Source: Alistipes sp. (GTDB taxonomy: Bacteria; Bacteroidota; Bacteroidia; Bacteroidales; Rikenellaceae). Taken from it: a DNA stretch of 64,000 nucleotides. Location of the stretch: the NCBI GenBank assembly GCA_017630455.1, contig JAGBVG010000006.1:26586-90585 (forward strand). Reading direction: 5' to 3'. The position numbers were made by a program, and so were the translations under genes. Below are positions 1-8,838 of this stretch, piece after piece. Under the pieces are notes generated by a model that ran no database searches, was not told where the DNA came from, and saw only the letters and a program-made list of their open reading frames with translations. Each line of letters begins with the position of its first letter. Position 1 is the first letter of the stretch.

Positions 1-632
1 ATAAGGCCACGGTCGGCATTTGGAGAGTCGGCGTTTACCAAGACATCGAGGAGGCTGTTATCCTCGCCATCGGCAAACGGAGCATCTACAGAGATGTGGC
101 GACCCGCAACGCGCAGTGTATCAGTAACCTTCTCCTTTGGAATCTCAAGCTCTGTAGCAAGCTCCTCGGCTGATGGAGTACGCTCGTGCTCCTGCTCGAA
201 ACGTGCAAAGGCCTTGTTGATCTTGTTGAGTGAGCCTACCTGGTTTAGTGGCAGACGCACGATACGCGACTGCTCGGCGAGAGCCTGAAGGATAGACTGA
301 CGAATCCACCATACGGCGTATGAGATAAACTTAAAACCACGAGTCTCGTCGAACTTCTCGGCAGCCTTGATAAGGCCGAGGTTACCCTCGTTGATAAGGT
401 CTGGAAGGCTGAGTCCCTGATTCTGGTACTGCTTCGCCACAGATACCACGAAGCGGAGGTTAGCCTTTGTAAGGCGCTCCAACGCCTCCTGGTCACCCTT
501 GCGGATTCGTTGCGCGAGTTCTACCTCCTCCTCAACAGATATGAGCTCCTCCTTACCAATCTCCTGAAGATACTTATCCAACGACGCACTTTCGCGGTTG
601 GTGATCGACTTAGTAATTTTTAATTGACGCAT
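1..632 (-). CDS. rpoD: RNA polymerase primary sigma factor RpoD (3' end outside window)
   Basis: Reading from the ATG at 630-632 the protein begins [20 protein letters not shown] and continues through conserved region 1.2, region 2 ([17 protein letters not shown], then [18 protein letters not shown], then the -10 recognition helix around [15 protein letters not shown]) and region 3 up to [17 protein letters not shown]. The ORF is open at the window edge, so region 4 (-35 recognition) is not seen. It lacks a long acidic region 1.1, as is known for the short Bacteroidota primary sigma factor that reads TTTG/TAnnTTTG promoters; promoters of exactly that type occur throughout this window. It is transcribed divergently from era. 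Identity is very clear; only the C-terminus is missing. Confidence 0.96.
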   Translation of the reverse strand, partial: MRQLKITKSITNRESASLDKYLQEIGKEELISVEEEVELAQRIRKGDQEALERLTKANLRFVVSVAKQYQNQGLSLPDLINEGNLGLIKAAEKFDETRGFKFISYAVWWIRQSILQALAEQSRIVRLPLNQVGSLNKINKAFARFEQEHERTPSAEELATELEIPKEKVTDTLRVAGRHISVDAPFADGEDNSLLDVLVNADSPNADRGL

Positions 633-765
633 AAAAATCTATTTCTTCTTACAACTTCTATTCCTTATTTTTGCCTTATATACGTACTTTGGTTCATATT
701 TGTTTCATCACACCCCACATTTTTTTATCATAGAGCACAAACTATGGAAATAATCTTATATTTTA

Positions 766-798
766 TTGCTTTTATATCACCAAAAATTGCTAACTTTG
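766..798 (+). promoter_or_regulatory. Promoter of era
   Basis: TAACTTTG at 791-798 matches the Bacteroidota -7 element TAnnTTTG, with TTG at 766-768 as a possible -33 element (22 bp spacing). The implied start near 805 gives a leader of about 45 nt before the era ATG. Confidence 0.6.
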
Positions 799-850
799 CG
801 GAATATAGTAGTAATACTACTACTAAGCACTAATTAAAACATTACTAATT

Positions 851-1735
851 ATGGCACATCGCAGTGGCTTTGTAAATATCATCGGCAACCCCAACGTGGG
901 AAAATCGACACTGATGAACCAGCTCGTGGGCGAGCGTCTCTCGATTATCACATCCAAGGCACAGACCACACGTCACCGCATTATGGGTATCGTGAATGGC
1001 GACGACTTCCAGATCGTATACTCCGACACGCCGGGTATCCTGAAGCCTAACTACAAACTCCAGGAGAAGATGATGAAGTTTGTGCGTGGCGCAATCACCG
1101 ATGCCGATGTGCTACTCTATGTCACCGACACCGTGGAGGATAGCGACCGCTCGGCAGAGATCATCGAGAAGGTAAACCTCTCGGGAGTGCCTACGATTGT
1201 GGTTATCAACAAGGTGGACCTCACAACACCTGAGAAGCTCACAGCTCTCGTCGAGAAGTGGCAGGCACTGCTGCCTAACGCCATCATAGCCCCATGCTCG
1301 GCAAAGGAGAAGTTCAACATCGAGGGTGTGTTCAACCTCATCTTGGAGCGTCTGCCCGAGGGTGAGGCCTTCTACCCCAAGGATACGCTTACGGATAAGA
1401 CCCTGCGCTTCTTCGCCTCGGAAATCATCCGCGAGAAGATACTCCTCAACTACGACAAGGAGATCCCATACTCGTGTGAGATTGCCATCGAGAGCTACAA
1501 GGAGGAGCCTACCATAGACCGCATCTCGGCAACCATTTTCGTGGCACGCTCATCACAGAAGGGCATCGTCATAGGCCACAAGGGCGAGAAGCTGAAGCGT
1601 GTGGGACAGCAGGCACGCATCGACCTTGAGGAGTTCCTCGGCAAGAAGGTATTTCTCGAGCTCTATGTTAAGGTGCAGGAGGATTGGCGTAACAACGACG
1701 GCCAGCTCCGCAGATTCGGCTACGAACTCGAATAG
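851..1735 (+). CDS. era: GTPase Era
   Basis: 294 aa, the usual length for Era, a GTPase that binds the 3' end of 16S rRNA and helps 30S subunit maturation. The G1/P-loop GNPNVGKS is at residues 12-19, G3 is DTPG (in YSDTPGILKP), G4 is NKVD and the G5-like SAK follows (APCSAKEKF). The C-terminal type II KH domain carries GIVIGHKGEKLKRVG. The start ATG at 851 places the P-loop at its normal distance from the N-terminus. A TPR protein gene follows after 36 bp with no terminator seen between, so the two may be co-transcribed. No anomalies. Confidence 0.97.
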   Translation: MAHRSGFVNIIGNPNVGKSTLMNQLVGERLSIITSKAQTTRHRIMGIVNGDDFQIVYSDTPGILKPNYKLQEKMMKFVRGAITDADVLLYVTDTVEDSDRSAEIIEKVNLSGVPTIVVINKVDLTTPEKLTALVEKWQALLPNAIIAPCSAKEKFNIEGVFNLILERLPEGEAFYPKDTLTDKTLRFFASEIIREKILLNYDKEIPYSCEIAIESYKEEPTIDRISATIFVARSSQKGIVIGHKGEKLKRVGQQARIDLEEFLGKKVFLELYVKVQEDWRNNDGQLRRFGYELE

Positions 1736-1771
1736 AATAATAAAACTCGGCGAGGGTCGTTTGTAGGTAGT

Positions 1772-3784
1772 ATGAGAAGAATAGTTGCCATCATAGCACT
1801 GCTTATCGTGGTTGTCGCGCTCCCACAGAGGGGTACGGCACAATACAACCGTAGCTATATCTACTGGGTGGGACAGCAGTGTATGATCAACAACGACTAC
1901 CGCGAGGCTATAGATGTCCTAAATGTCCTGCTGCGTCACGACGAGAAGGACTTTGACGCCTACTTTCTGCGTGGCATCGCCAAGTATAATATGGACGACC
2001 TCCTTGGTGCGGATGCCGATTTCTCGACAGCCGTAACCCTCAACCCTGTGTTTACGGGGGCGTTCTACTATCGCGCCATAACACGCACACGCCTGGGCAA
2101 CTACGACGACGCTCTCAACGACTTCCAGCAAGCTATAGAGCTGCGTCCCGACCTCCCCGACCCCTACTACAGCCGTGGCGTAACACGACTTCTAAATCAG
2201 CAGTTTGGCCTCGCGATAGAGGATTTCGACAAGTATATCCGCTATGAGAAGCGACACGTGGCTGCCTACATAAATCGCGGCACAAGTTACCTCTATTTGA
2301 AGGATACGGCAAAGGCCTACGAGAACTTCAACCTCGCCATACGCACCAACCGCGAAGACCCCGACGCATACAACCGTCGTGGCTCGCTCTTTATGGATGA
2401 GCGTCGCTACGAGGAGGCACGCGGCGACTTCGATATGGCCGTAGAGTGCGACAGCGCATACCTCCCTGGCTACTTCAACCGCGCGCTTGTGAACAACTAC
2501 CTCCACCGTCCTATGGCGTCGCTGGCCGATTTCGACAAGGTGATAGCCCTCGACTCCACAAACTCGCTCGGATACTTCAACCGCGCCATAGTCCGCTCCG
2601 AAATTGGCGACTACAACCACGCACTCGAGGATTTCAATCAGGTGGCGACATACTCGCCCGACAACGTACTTGTATACTACAACCGTGCGATGCTCCACAC
2701 ACGCCTCGGTAACTTCGACGCTGCGATAGAAGACTACAGCAAGGCCATAGAGCTATACCCCGACTTTGCAAATGCCTACTTGGGTCGCAGTGTGCTTCGC
2801 CGTTCGCAGCGCGATGTGAAGGGTGCGGAGAGCGACGAGCGTACCGCACAGCGTAAGATTGCGGAGTATCGCAAGCGTCTGAAAGACTCCACATACTCGA
2901 TATATGCCGACACGGCGCAACGCTTCGACAAGCTCCTGAGCTTCGAGAGCCGCCTCCTCGAGAGAAACTTCGAGCGTATAGCATCCTCGGTAAATCAGGC
3001 GGGTGACGACGGCCTGACGCTGATACCTATGTTCCGCTTCACGCTTATGAGCGAGGATAGCGTTGCAGTGGATAGCCGCAGCAAGCGTTTCGCGACACAG
3101 CGCGTCAAGGACTTTATAACCAAGATCGACAACCCTCTACTGCAGCTCGATTGTCGCACCTCGAACATCGAGCCAGACTCACTCATAGCCATCGACAAGC
3201 TCCTCAAGGAGCGTATGCACACCGCCGAAACCAAGGAGTGGACACTGCTCTTTGAGCGCGGTATAAGTCAGGCACTTATAAAGCAGTATACCAATGCTGT
3301 GAACACCCTCACGGAGGCTATACACCTCAACCCGTCAAACCCATTCCTATACATCAACCGCGCTACGACACGCGCCGAGATGATAGACTTTATATCCTCT
3401 ATCGACAACAGCTACCAGACCATAACCCTCGACTCCGACCCTGCGAAACGTCTGCACAACACAGGCTCGCGAACATACAGCTATGACGAGGCTATCGAGG
3501 ATGTAAACAAGGCTATAAAGCTATACCCCGACTTTGCCGAGGCGTACTACAACCGTGCCAACCTGATGGCCATCTCGGGCAAGCTCCCAGAGGCCTACGA
3601 GGACTATACGCGAGCTATAGAGTTAGAGCCAAATATGGGCGAGGCGTACTACAACCGTGGTCTGGTGCAGATATTTATGAAGGATACGCGCAAGGGGTGT
3701 ATGGATCTGTCGAAGGCTGGCGAGTTGGGAATCATCTCGGCATACGACATCCTCAAGCAGTTCCGCATTGCGGAGCACAACTAA
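1772..3784 (+). CDS. Exported tetratricopeptide-repeat protein
   Basis: 670 aa. An N-terminal hydrophobic signal (RRIVAIIALLIVVVALPQ, cleavage likely after GTAQ near residue 24) is followed by a run of TPR units along most of the length. The repeat theme is visible as AYYNRA/AYLGRS/GYFNRA followed by G(D/N)YDxAxxDF and AIELxPD. Two TPR blocks (about residues 25-370 and 490-660) are separated by a less repetitive 120-residue stretch around SSVNQAGDDGLTLIPMFRF. Such periplasmic TPR proteins act as protein-interaction scaffolds; no specific partner can be named. It lies 36 bp after era and 43 bp before an MFS gene. Function unknown beyond the fold. Confidence 0.85.
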   Translation: MRRIVAIIALLIVVVALPQRGTAQYNRSYIYWVGQQCMINNDYREAIDVLNVLLRHDEKDFDAYFLRGIAKYNMDDLLGADADFSTAVTLNPVFTGAFYYRAITRTRLGNYDDALNDFQQAIELRPDLPDPYYSRGVTRLLNQQFGLAIEDFDKYIRYEKRHVAAYINRGTSYLYLKDTAKAYENFNLAIRTNREDPDAYNRRGSLFMDERRYEEARGDFDMAVECDSAYLPGYFNRALVNNYLHRPMASLADFDKVIALDSTNSLGYFNRAIVRSEIGDYNHALEDFNQVATYSPDNVLVYYNRAMLHTRLGNFDAAIEDYSKAIELYPDFANAYLGRSVLRRSQRDVKGAESDERTAQRKIAEYRKRLKDSTYSIYADTAQRFDKLLSFESRLLERNFERIASSVNQAGDDGLTLIPMFRFTLMSEDSVAVDSRSKRFATQRVKDFITKIDNPLLQLDCRTSNIEPDSLIAIDKLLKERMHTAETKEWTLLFERGISQALIKQYTNAVNTLTEAIHLNPSNPFLYINRATTRAEMIDFISSIDNSYQTITLDSDPAKRLHNTGSRTYSYDEAIEDVNKAIKLYPDFAEAYYNRANLMAISGKLPEAYEDYTRAIELEPNMGEAYYNRGLVQIFMKDTRKGCMDLSKAGELGIISAYDILKQFRIAEHN

Positions 3785-3827
3785 CCGACTAATCAAACTA
3801 TTTAATAACCAATAAATTTAAGTAATT

Positions 3828-5186
3828 ATGACTCAAACAATTCATCGCAAACTTAACGACTCGGCGTTTGCTCGCTGGACAGCGTTGATCCTCATCTCGT
3901 TGATGATGTTCTTCGCATATATGTTCGTCGATATGCTCTCGCCACTCAAGGAGCTCCTTGACACAACACTCAACTGGAACAGCACCACATTCGGTACCTA
4001 CGCTGCTTCGGAGTACTTCCTCAACGTATTCTGCTTCTTCCTCATCTTCGCAGGTGTGATTCTCGATAAGATGGGTATTCGCTTTACAGGTCTTCTCTCA
4101 GCATCGTTGATGGTTATCGGTGCGTGCATCAAGTTCTACGCTATGAGCGAGTGGTTCGTAGGCACAGGCCTCGAGGCTTGGTTGAACTCTTGGTGGGTAG
4201 AGCTCCCAGGCTCTGCTAAGTTGGCTTGCTTCGGCTTTATGATCTTTGGTTGCGGCTGCGAGATGGCAGGTACTACAGTATCGAAGTCTATCGCTAAGTG
4301 GTTCAAGGGCAAGGAGATGGCTATGGCTATGGGCTTGGAGATGTCTATCGCACGTTTGGGCGTATTCGCAGCTATGTGGCTCTCACCTATGGTATCTAAC
4401 GCCTTCAACACATCGGTATCTGCACCTGTGGCATTCGGCGCTGTGTTGTTGATGATTGGTCTTATCTTCTACTTTGTATTCGTGCTTATGGATCGTAAGC
4501 TCGATGCTCAGCTTGAGGCTTGCGGCGAGTTGGAGAAGGAGGCTTCAGAGGAGGAGTTCAAGTTCAGCGACCTCGGCAAGATCTTCACAAGCAAAATGTT
4601 CTGGTTGGTGGCACTTCTCTGCGTGTTGTACTACTCTGCTATCTTCCCATTCCAGCGCTACGCTCCAGACTTCTTGGATAAGACTCTCGCAATTACTAAC
4701 GGTGCACAGCTCTTCAGCTGCTTCCCTATCCTTGCTATGTGTCTCACACCATTCCTCGGTGCGTTCATCGACCGTAAGGGTAAGGCTGCGTCGATGCTTA
4801 TGATTGGCTCACTCATTATGATTGCTTGCCACTTGAGCTTCGCATTCTTGTTGCCTATGTTCCCATCTAAGGTTTTGGCAGTGACTATCATCGCCATCCT
4901 CGGTGTATCATTCTCATTGGTACCTGCTGCGTTGTGGCCTTCAGTACCAAAGATTATCGACGAGCGTATCCTTGGCTCGGCATACTGCGTAATCTTCTGG
5001 ATTCAGAACTGGGGCTTGTTGCTCGTACCTGTGGTAATCGGTAAGGTTTTGGATGCTACAGGCGGCTACACAATGCCTATGGTCATCTTCTCATCATTCG
5101 GCGTTGTTGCACTCTTCATCGGTATGTTGCTCAAGCGCGAGGATAAGAAGAAGGGTTACGGTATGGAGTTACCAAACATCAAGTAA
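3828..5186 (+). CDS. Major facilitator superfamily transporter
   Basis: 452 aa inner-membrane protein with about 12 hydrophobic segments, from LILISLMMFFAYMFVDML near the N-terminus to VVALFIGMLL near the C-terminus. An MFS loop 2-3 type motif is recognisable in the first half (VILDKMGIRFTG) and repeated in the second half (AFIDRKGKAASM), the inverted two-fold layout of the superfamily. An acidic cytoplasmic loop (ELEKEASEEEFKFSDLGK) separates the halves. Substrate not recognisable; the general pattern recalls the broad group annotated as MFS/NNP-like or MFSD1-like carriers. Codons are biased to GCT/GGC/TTG, different from era and the TPR gene, which may reflect higher expression. A strong terminator follows. 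Confidence 0.85.
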   Translation: MTQTIHRKLNDSAFARWTALILISLMMFFAYMFVDMLSPLKELLDTTLNWNSTTFGTYAASEYFLNVFCFFLIFAGVILDKMGIRFTGLLSASLMVIGACIKFYAMSEWFVGTGLEAWLNSWWVELPGSAKLACFGFMIFGCGCEMAGTTVSKSIAKWFKGKEMAMAMGLEMSIARLGVFAAMWLSPMVSNAFNTSVSAPVAFGAVLLMIGLIFYFVFVLMDRKLDAQLEACGELEKEASEEEFKFSDLGKIFTSKMFWLVALLCVLYYSAIFPFQRYAPDFLDKTLAITNGAQLFSCFPILAMCLTPFLGAFIDRKGKAASMLMIGSLIMIACHLSFAFLLPMFPSKVLAVTIIAILGVSFSLVPAALWPSVPKIIDERILGSAYCVIFWIQNWGLLLVPVVIGKVLDATGGYTMPMVIFSSFGVVALFIGMLLKREDKKKGYGMELPNIK

Positions 5187-5212
5187 CGATACCTTTTATT
5201 AATATAGCGGAT

Positions 5213-5245
5213 AAAGTGCTTCGGTCTCCCGAGGCACTTTTTTTT
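5213..5245 (+). terminator. Intrinsic terminator after the MFS gene
   Basis: AAAGTGCTTCGG (5213-5224) pairs with CCGAGGCACTTT (5229-5240) around a TCTC loop, one G-T wobble, followed by an unbroken T run to 5245. Confidence 0.9.
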
Positions 5246-5305
5246 ACGTTGACGGGCGCACAAGATACCTACAGTATTAGCCTCGTCACAAAAACCACCC
5301 TCTCG

Positions 5306-5605
5306 AGTGATGAAATCTTAATACTTTTTACTATATTTGGCGTCATAATGACGCATTCACTGCAAGAGCGTCATCACAAATCTCAACGTCTCAAGTGATG
5401 AAATCTTAATACTTTTTACTATATTTGGCGTCATAATGACGCATTTTCACTGCAAGAGCGTCATCACAAATCTCAACGTCTCAAGTGATGAAATCTTAAT
5501 ACTTTTTACTATATTTGGCGTCATAATGACGCATTCACTGCAAGAGCGTCATCACAAATCTCAACGTCTCAAGTGATGGAATCTTAATACTTTTTACTAT
5601 ATTTG
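5306..5605 (+). repeat. Tandem promoter-bearing repeat array (3 units plus a partial fourth)
   Basis: Units begin at AGTGATG at 5306, 5394, 5484 and 5572 (periods 88, 90 and 88 bp). They are almost identical apart from a 2-base insertion in unit 2 (TTTTCAC for TTCAC) and single changes (CGAG/CAAG, GATGAAA/GATGGAA). Every unit contains TATATTTG, a consensus -7 element, at 5332-5339, 5420-5427, 5510-5517 and 5598-5605. In the first three it is followed at once by the palindrome GCGTCATAATGACGC (5340-5354 and equivalents). TCATCAC and GTGATGA in each unit form another inverted pair 17 nt apart. The fourth copy stops at the -7 box, four bases before the glycosyltransferase ATG. Confidence 0.93.
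5598..5605 (+). promoter_or_regulatory. Proximal promoter copy of the glycosyltransferase gene
   Basis: TATATTTG lies only 4 nt before the ATG at 5610. With Bacteroidota spacing the start would fall at or next to the ATG, giving a leaderless message. The three upstream copies would give leaders of about 90, 180 and 270 nt. Confidence 0.6.
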
Positions 5606-5609
5606 TAAT

Positions 5610-6503
5610 ATGATTCGTCTTTCGCTGATAATTGCCACGTATAACCGTGCAGAACAACTGATGGTGACACTACGCTCCGTTGCTGCGCAGAGTGCCCCAG
5701 CATCGCTGTGGGAGTGTATCGTCGTGGACAACAACTCCTCAGACAACACTCGCAACCGCATTGCGGCGTTTCAGGGTGAGCACCCACATCTCAACATCCG
5801 CTACTGTTTCGAGGGTGAGCAGGGACTATCCGCAGCACGTAACGCCGGCATACGCCGTGCCGAGGGAGATATCATTGCCTTCATAGACGACGATGAGCGC
5901 ATAGTGCCCGATTTCATAACAGCATACATAGAACTCTTTGACACTCAGTCGGATGCTATGTCCGCAGGAGGTAAGATTATCGCGGAGTATCCCACAGGGC
6001 GACCACGCTGGATATCGCGCTACACGGAGCAGCCCATCGCCAACCCTATGGACTTTGGCGAGGTTGTTGCACCATTCCCCAAGGGTCGCATCCCCGGGGG
6101 CGGAAATATGGCAATGCGTAGGGAGGTTTTTGAGCGCATAGGGCTCTTCGACACCACGTTAGGACGCACGGGAAAGCGACTCCTCGGTGGCGAGGAGAGC
6201 GACCTCTTTGAGCGTATGGCCAGCGCGGGTATGTCGTGCTACTACGTTCCTCGCGCTGTGATGTATCACATCATCCCTGCCGAGAAGCTCACCGCGGAGT
6301 ACTTCGACCGTCTGGCGTATAACATAGGACTCAGCCAGCGTCGCCGCGCGGAGTTGCACAACCGCATCGGTGCGCTCTACATCGGCGAGATCGTGAAGTG
6401 GTGCGCAACTATTGCACTGTGTCTGGTGCACCGCCCTGCGCAGTCACGCTACCTTGTGAAGTTGCGCCGAGGGATAACGAGAGGAATAGTTAGGAATGAG
6501 TAG
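5610..6503 (+). CDS. Family 2 glycosyltransferase
   Basis: 297 aa. The N-terminus RLSLIIATYNRAEQL is the nucleotide-sugar-binding start of a GT-A fold GT2 enzyme, so the ATG at 5610 must be right although it has no leader or Shine-Dalgarno. The metal/donor motif is IAFIDDDERIVPDF (about residues 90-103). GGGNMAMRREVFERIGLFD and GGEESDLFERM are the usual acceptor-side and catalytic-base (ED-like) motifs. A hydrophobic stretch near the C-terminus (IVKWCATIALCLVHRP) may associate with the membrane. Donor and acceptor are unknown; a role in surface glycan or protein glycosylation is likely. The last codons (RNE-stop) lie in a dispersed AT-rich repeat motif shared with other gene ends here. It stands alone between two terminator/promoter regions. 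Confidence 0.9.
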   Translation: MIRLSLIIATYNRAEQLMVTLRSVAAQSAPASLWECIVVDNNSSDNTRNRIAAFQGEHPHLNIRYCFEGEQGLSAARNAGIRRAEGDIIAFIDDDERIVPDFITAYIELFDTQSDAMSAGGKIIAEYPTGRPRWISRYTEQPIANPMDFGEVVAPFPKGRIPGGGNMAMRREVFERIGLFDTTLGRTGKRLLGGEESDLFERMASAGMSCYYVPRAVMYHIIPAEKLTAEYFDRLAYNIGLSQRRRAELHNRIGALYIGEIVKWCATIALCLVHRPAQSRYLVKLRRGITRGIVRNE

Positions 6504-6523
6504 TATTTTCTCTGCACAAACTA

Positions 6524-6553
6524 TTGCAATATCACTATTTTTTCGTATATTTG
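6524..6553 (+). promoter_or_regulatory. Promoter of first BACON lipoprotein
   Basis: TTG at 6524-6526 and TATATTTG at 6546-6553, spacing 19 bp. The leader before the ATG at 6583 is about 25 nt. Confidence 0.8.
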
Positions 6554-6582
6554 TCTTAGGAAACTAAAAAAATCTATAAACT

Positions 6583-8676
6583 ATGAAAAAGCTATTTTAC
6601 TTATTGCTAGCGTTGCCTATGATGTTGGCGGCGTGTACAGAAAAACCTGAGCCTGCACCTGCTCCTACTCCAGATGAGAAGAGCTATGAGCTCAGCATCA
6701 CATCAGCCCTCGAGATGAATTTTGAGGCAGAGGGTGGCAATGGCGTTATCACCTACGAGCTTAAGGAGGTAACACGCGCATCTCAGCCACAGCCAAAGGT
6801 CGCAGCTACCTGCGAAGCAGAGTGGGTTTCTGACGTTACTGTCGCTGAGAATATCACATTTGTTGTTGCAGCTAACGAGGGTGCAGCACGTGACACTAAG
6901 GTTGTTGTTACTTATGGCGAGCAGTCATTCGAGGTTGCTGTTAAGCAGGTAGCAAAGGGCGAGCAGCCAGAGCCAGAGCCAGAGTACGTTATGGAGGCAG
7001 AGTTTGCTGCTGCTATGCGTATTCCAAGCGAAGAGGCAGATATTGCAGACAACGCTTTCGCAATCATCTTCGTGGATGACGCTGAGAATAAAGAGCTTGG
7101 CATCGTAGTTACTGGTGCTGAGGAGGATACAGTATTGAAGGCTGGTGAGTACACCATCGACTTTGCTGAGATGAGCGTTTACGAGCCAGAGGCTGAGTAT
7201 GAGTTCGTATCTGGTGATGTTACCGTAGGTCTCGAGGGCGATATCTACTCTTTCGACATCGTATTGGCTGACGCTGAGGAGGCTCTCTACCACTTCACTT
7301 ACGAGGGTGTTGTGCTCGATATGGAGCCTGCTGAGAAGCCTGAGCCACAGGATTTCAACCCTGTGAAGGTTGAGGCATATCGCGCTGATAGTTGGGATCT
7401 CGGTAACTTCGAGTTGGACCTCTACATCAACGATGAGTTGTACCACGCATTGGATATGCAGGATATGATCAACCCTAACGATGGTCACCTCACTGCTGGC
7501 GTATACTCTATGGCTGAGGGCTCTATCACCGAGTGGTCAAACTTTGTGTGGGACCTCGAGACTGGCGAGGGTGCTTATGTTGTAGATGCAGAGATAGCAC
7601 TCTCACACAACGATGATGGCACATCTACAATCGTAGGTTTCATTGAGTCTGAGTATGGTGACCACCTCGATATCGACTGGACTGGTGTTGTTGCTGGCTT
7701 CGTATTTGGTGGCGCTACTCCAGAGCCTCCAACCCCAGGTGAGGGCTTCGACTTCACCGCTCCTTACTTCGCTTGCGAGTATTATTCAGCAGGCTCTATG
7801 GGTACTCCTGCGAATAACTACTACATCATCCTCTCTGATGATGAGGCTTGCAACACTCAGAACCCAGCGAACGATGCTACATACGTTATGTTGGACCTCT
7901 ACTCTGCTTTGGAGCAGGCCTCTTTGCCTATCGGCACATATACTTTCGACGCTAACGACTCTGGTGAGGATGGCACATTAGGCTGCTACTACTCATCCGT
8001 TATGGTTATGGTTGATGGCGTACCATCTCCTTGGTTTGGCATCGCTGGCGGTACCGTAACAGTTACCGAGGGTAAGATCTACGCAGAACTCGTTCGCGAG
8101 GATAACGGCGACACAGTAACCGTAACATACGAGGGTGACCTCACATTCGGTAATGGCGGTGGCTCAGAAGGTGGCATCGAGGGTGACGTAGAACTCAACG
8201 TTACTGGTGCTGGCATCCACGCAGAGTATTATATGGACTACTATGACGTAGGCTCTGACAACTGGTGGATTACAGTATACGAGGATGACGCTAATATGAG
8301 CGGCGTATACCTCCAGTTCGACATCCTTTCAAGCGTATACGCTGATGACTGGCGTGGTGAGTACATCTCTCTCAATGAGGCTTCTGCATACGACTACACA
8401 TTCGTCCCTGGTGAGGTATCGGGTGGTTACTTGACTGGCTCTTGGTATGCTATCTTGGACAATGGTGACCTCACAGATACATCTGCAGCACTCGTAAGTG
8501 GCACTGTAGAGTTCGTCTTCAACGAGGATGGCTCAAAGAGTGTAGTTCTCGACTGTGTTGACAACGCTGGTAACAAGATTACTGGTACTGTGACAGGTAC
8601 TCTTTCTGCTGAGACCCTATCTGCAAGCGTTAAGAGAAACCATATCCCTGTAAAGCGTAGTATGGTGGTTCGCTAA
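6583..8676 (+). CDS. BACON-domain surface lipoprotein, 697 aa
   Basis: Signal peptide KKLFYLLLALPMMLAAC gives a lipobox ending at Cys18, then a Glu/Pro linker. Residues about 36-122 form a BACON domain (Ig-like; MNFEAEGGNGVITYEL ... CEAEWVSDVTV ... ANEGAARDTKVVVTYG). The rest is four or five repeating beta modules of 110-135 residues, recognisable by GEYTIDF/GTYTFDAND, YYIILSDDEA and (V/T)TYEGDLTFG. The mature part is very acidic. The last ~14 residues (KRNHIPVKRSMVVR) are strongly basic, which is odd beside the rest. BACON domains are common in Bacteroidota surface and glycan-binding proteins; no catalytic residues are seen. It is the first of three related genes in a row, with its own promoter and terminator. 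Confidence 0.85.
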   Translation: MKKLFYLLLALPMMLAACTEKPEPAPAPTPDEKSYELSITSALEMNFEAEGGNGVITYELKEVTRASQPQPKVAATCEAEWVSDVTVAENITFVVAANEGAARDTKVVVTYGEQSFEVAVKQVAKGEQPEPEPEYVMEAEFAAAMRIPSEEADIADNAFAIIFVDDAENKELGIVVTGAEEDTVLKAGEYTIDFAEMSVYEPEAEYEFVSGDVTVGLEGDIYSFDIVLADAEEALYHFTYEGVVLDMEPAEKPEPQDFNPVKVEAYRADSWDLGNFELDLYINDELYHALDMQDMINPNDGHLTAGVYSMAEGSITEWSNFVWDLETGEGAYVVDAEIALSHNDDGTSTIVGFIESEYGDHLDIDWTGVVAGFVFGGATPEPPTPGEGFDFTAPYFACEYYSAGSMGTPANNYYIILSDDEACNTQNPANDATYVMLDLYSALEQASLPIGTYTFDANDSGEDGTLGCYYSSVMVMVDGVPSPWFGIAGGTVTVTEGKIYAELVREDNGDTVTVTYEGDLTFGNGGGSEGGIEGDVELNVTGAGIHAEYYMDYYDVGSDNWWITVYEDDANMSGVYLQFDILSSVYADDWRGEYISLNEASAYDYTFVPGEVSGGYLTGSWYAILDNGDLTDTSAALVSGTVEFVFNEDGSKSVVLDCVDNAGNKITGTVTGTLSAETLSASVKRNHIPVKRSMVVR

Positions 8677-8697
8677 CCAACAGCTTTAATTATTGCA

Positions 8698-8726
8698 AAG
8701 CGACTTCCTCGGGGGTCGCTTTTTTA
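8698..8726 (+). terminator. Intrinsic terminator
   Basis: AAAGCGAC pairs with GTCGCTTT around a GC-rich loop, followed by a T run, 22 bp after the stop codon of the first BACON gene. Confidence 0.88.
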
Positions 8727-8760
8727 ATTAGTAATTACTAATTACTCATTCCTCATTAAT
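8725..8760 (+). repeat. Dispersed AT-rich motif (ATTAGTAATTACTAATTACTCATT type)
   Basis: A partly palindromic motif that recurs with small changes at 10034-10065, 46095-46125 and, shortened, at 6488-6503. Each copy sits at a gene's 3' end. Confidence 0.6.
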
Positions 8761-8791
8761 TTTGGCATTCCAAATTATTGTTGTATATTTG
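8761..8791 (+). promoter_or_regulatory. Promoter of second BACON lipoprotein
   Basis: TTTG at 8761-8764, 19 bp, then TATATTTG at 8784-8791: a full consensus Bacteroidota promoter. Confidence 0.85.
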
Positions 8792-8838
8792 CACGAATAT
8801 TTGTCTATAACAACACTAAAATTTATAAATTTTAAACT

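Noticed and set aside
5306-5605. CRISPR-like periodic repeat
   Set aside because: The whole 88-90 bp unit is repeated, without unique spacers and without cas genes; it is a tandem duplication of a promoter region.
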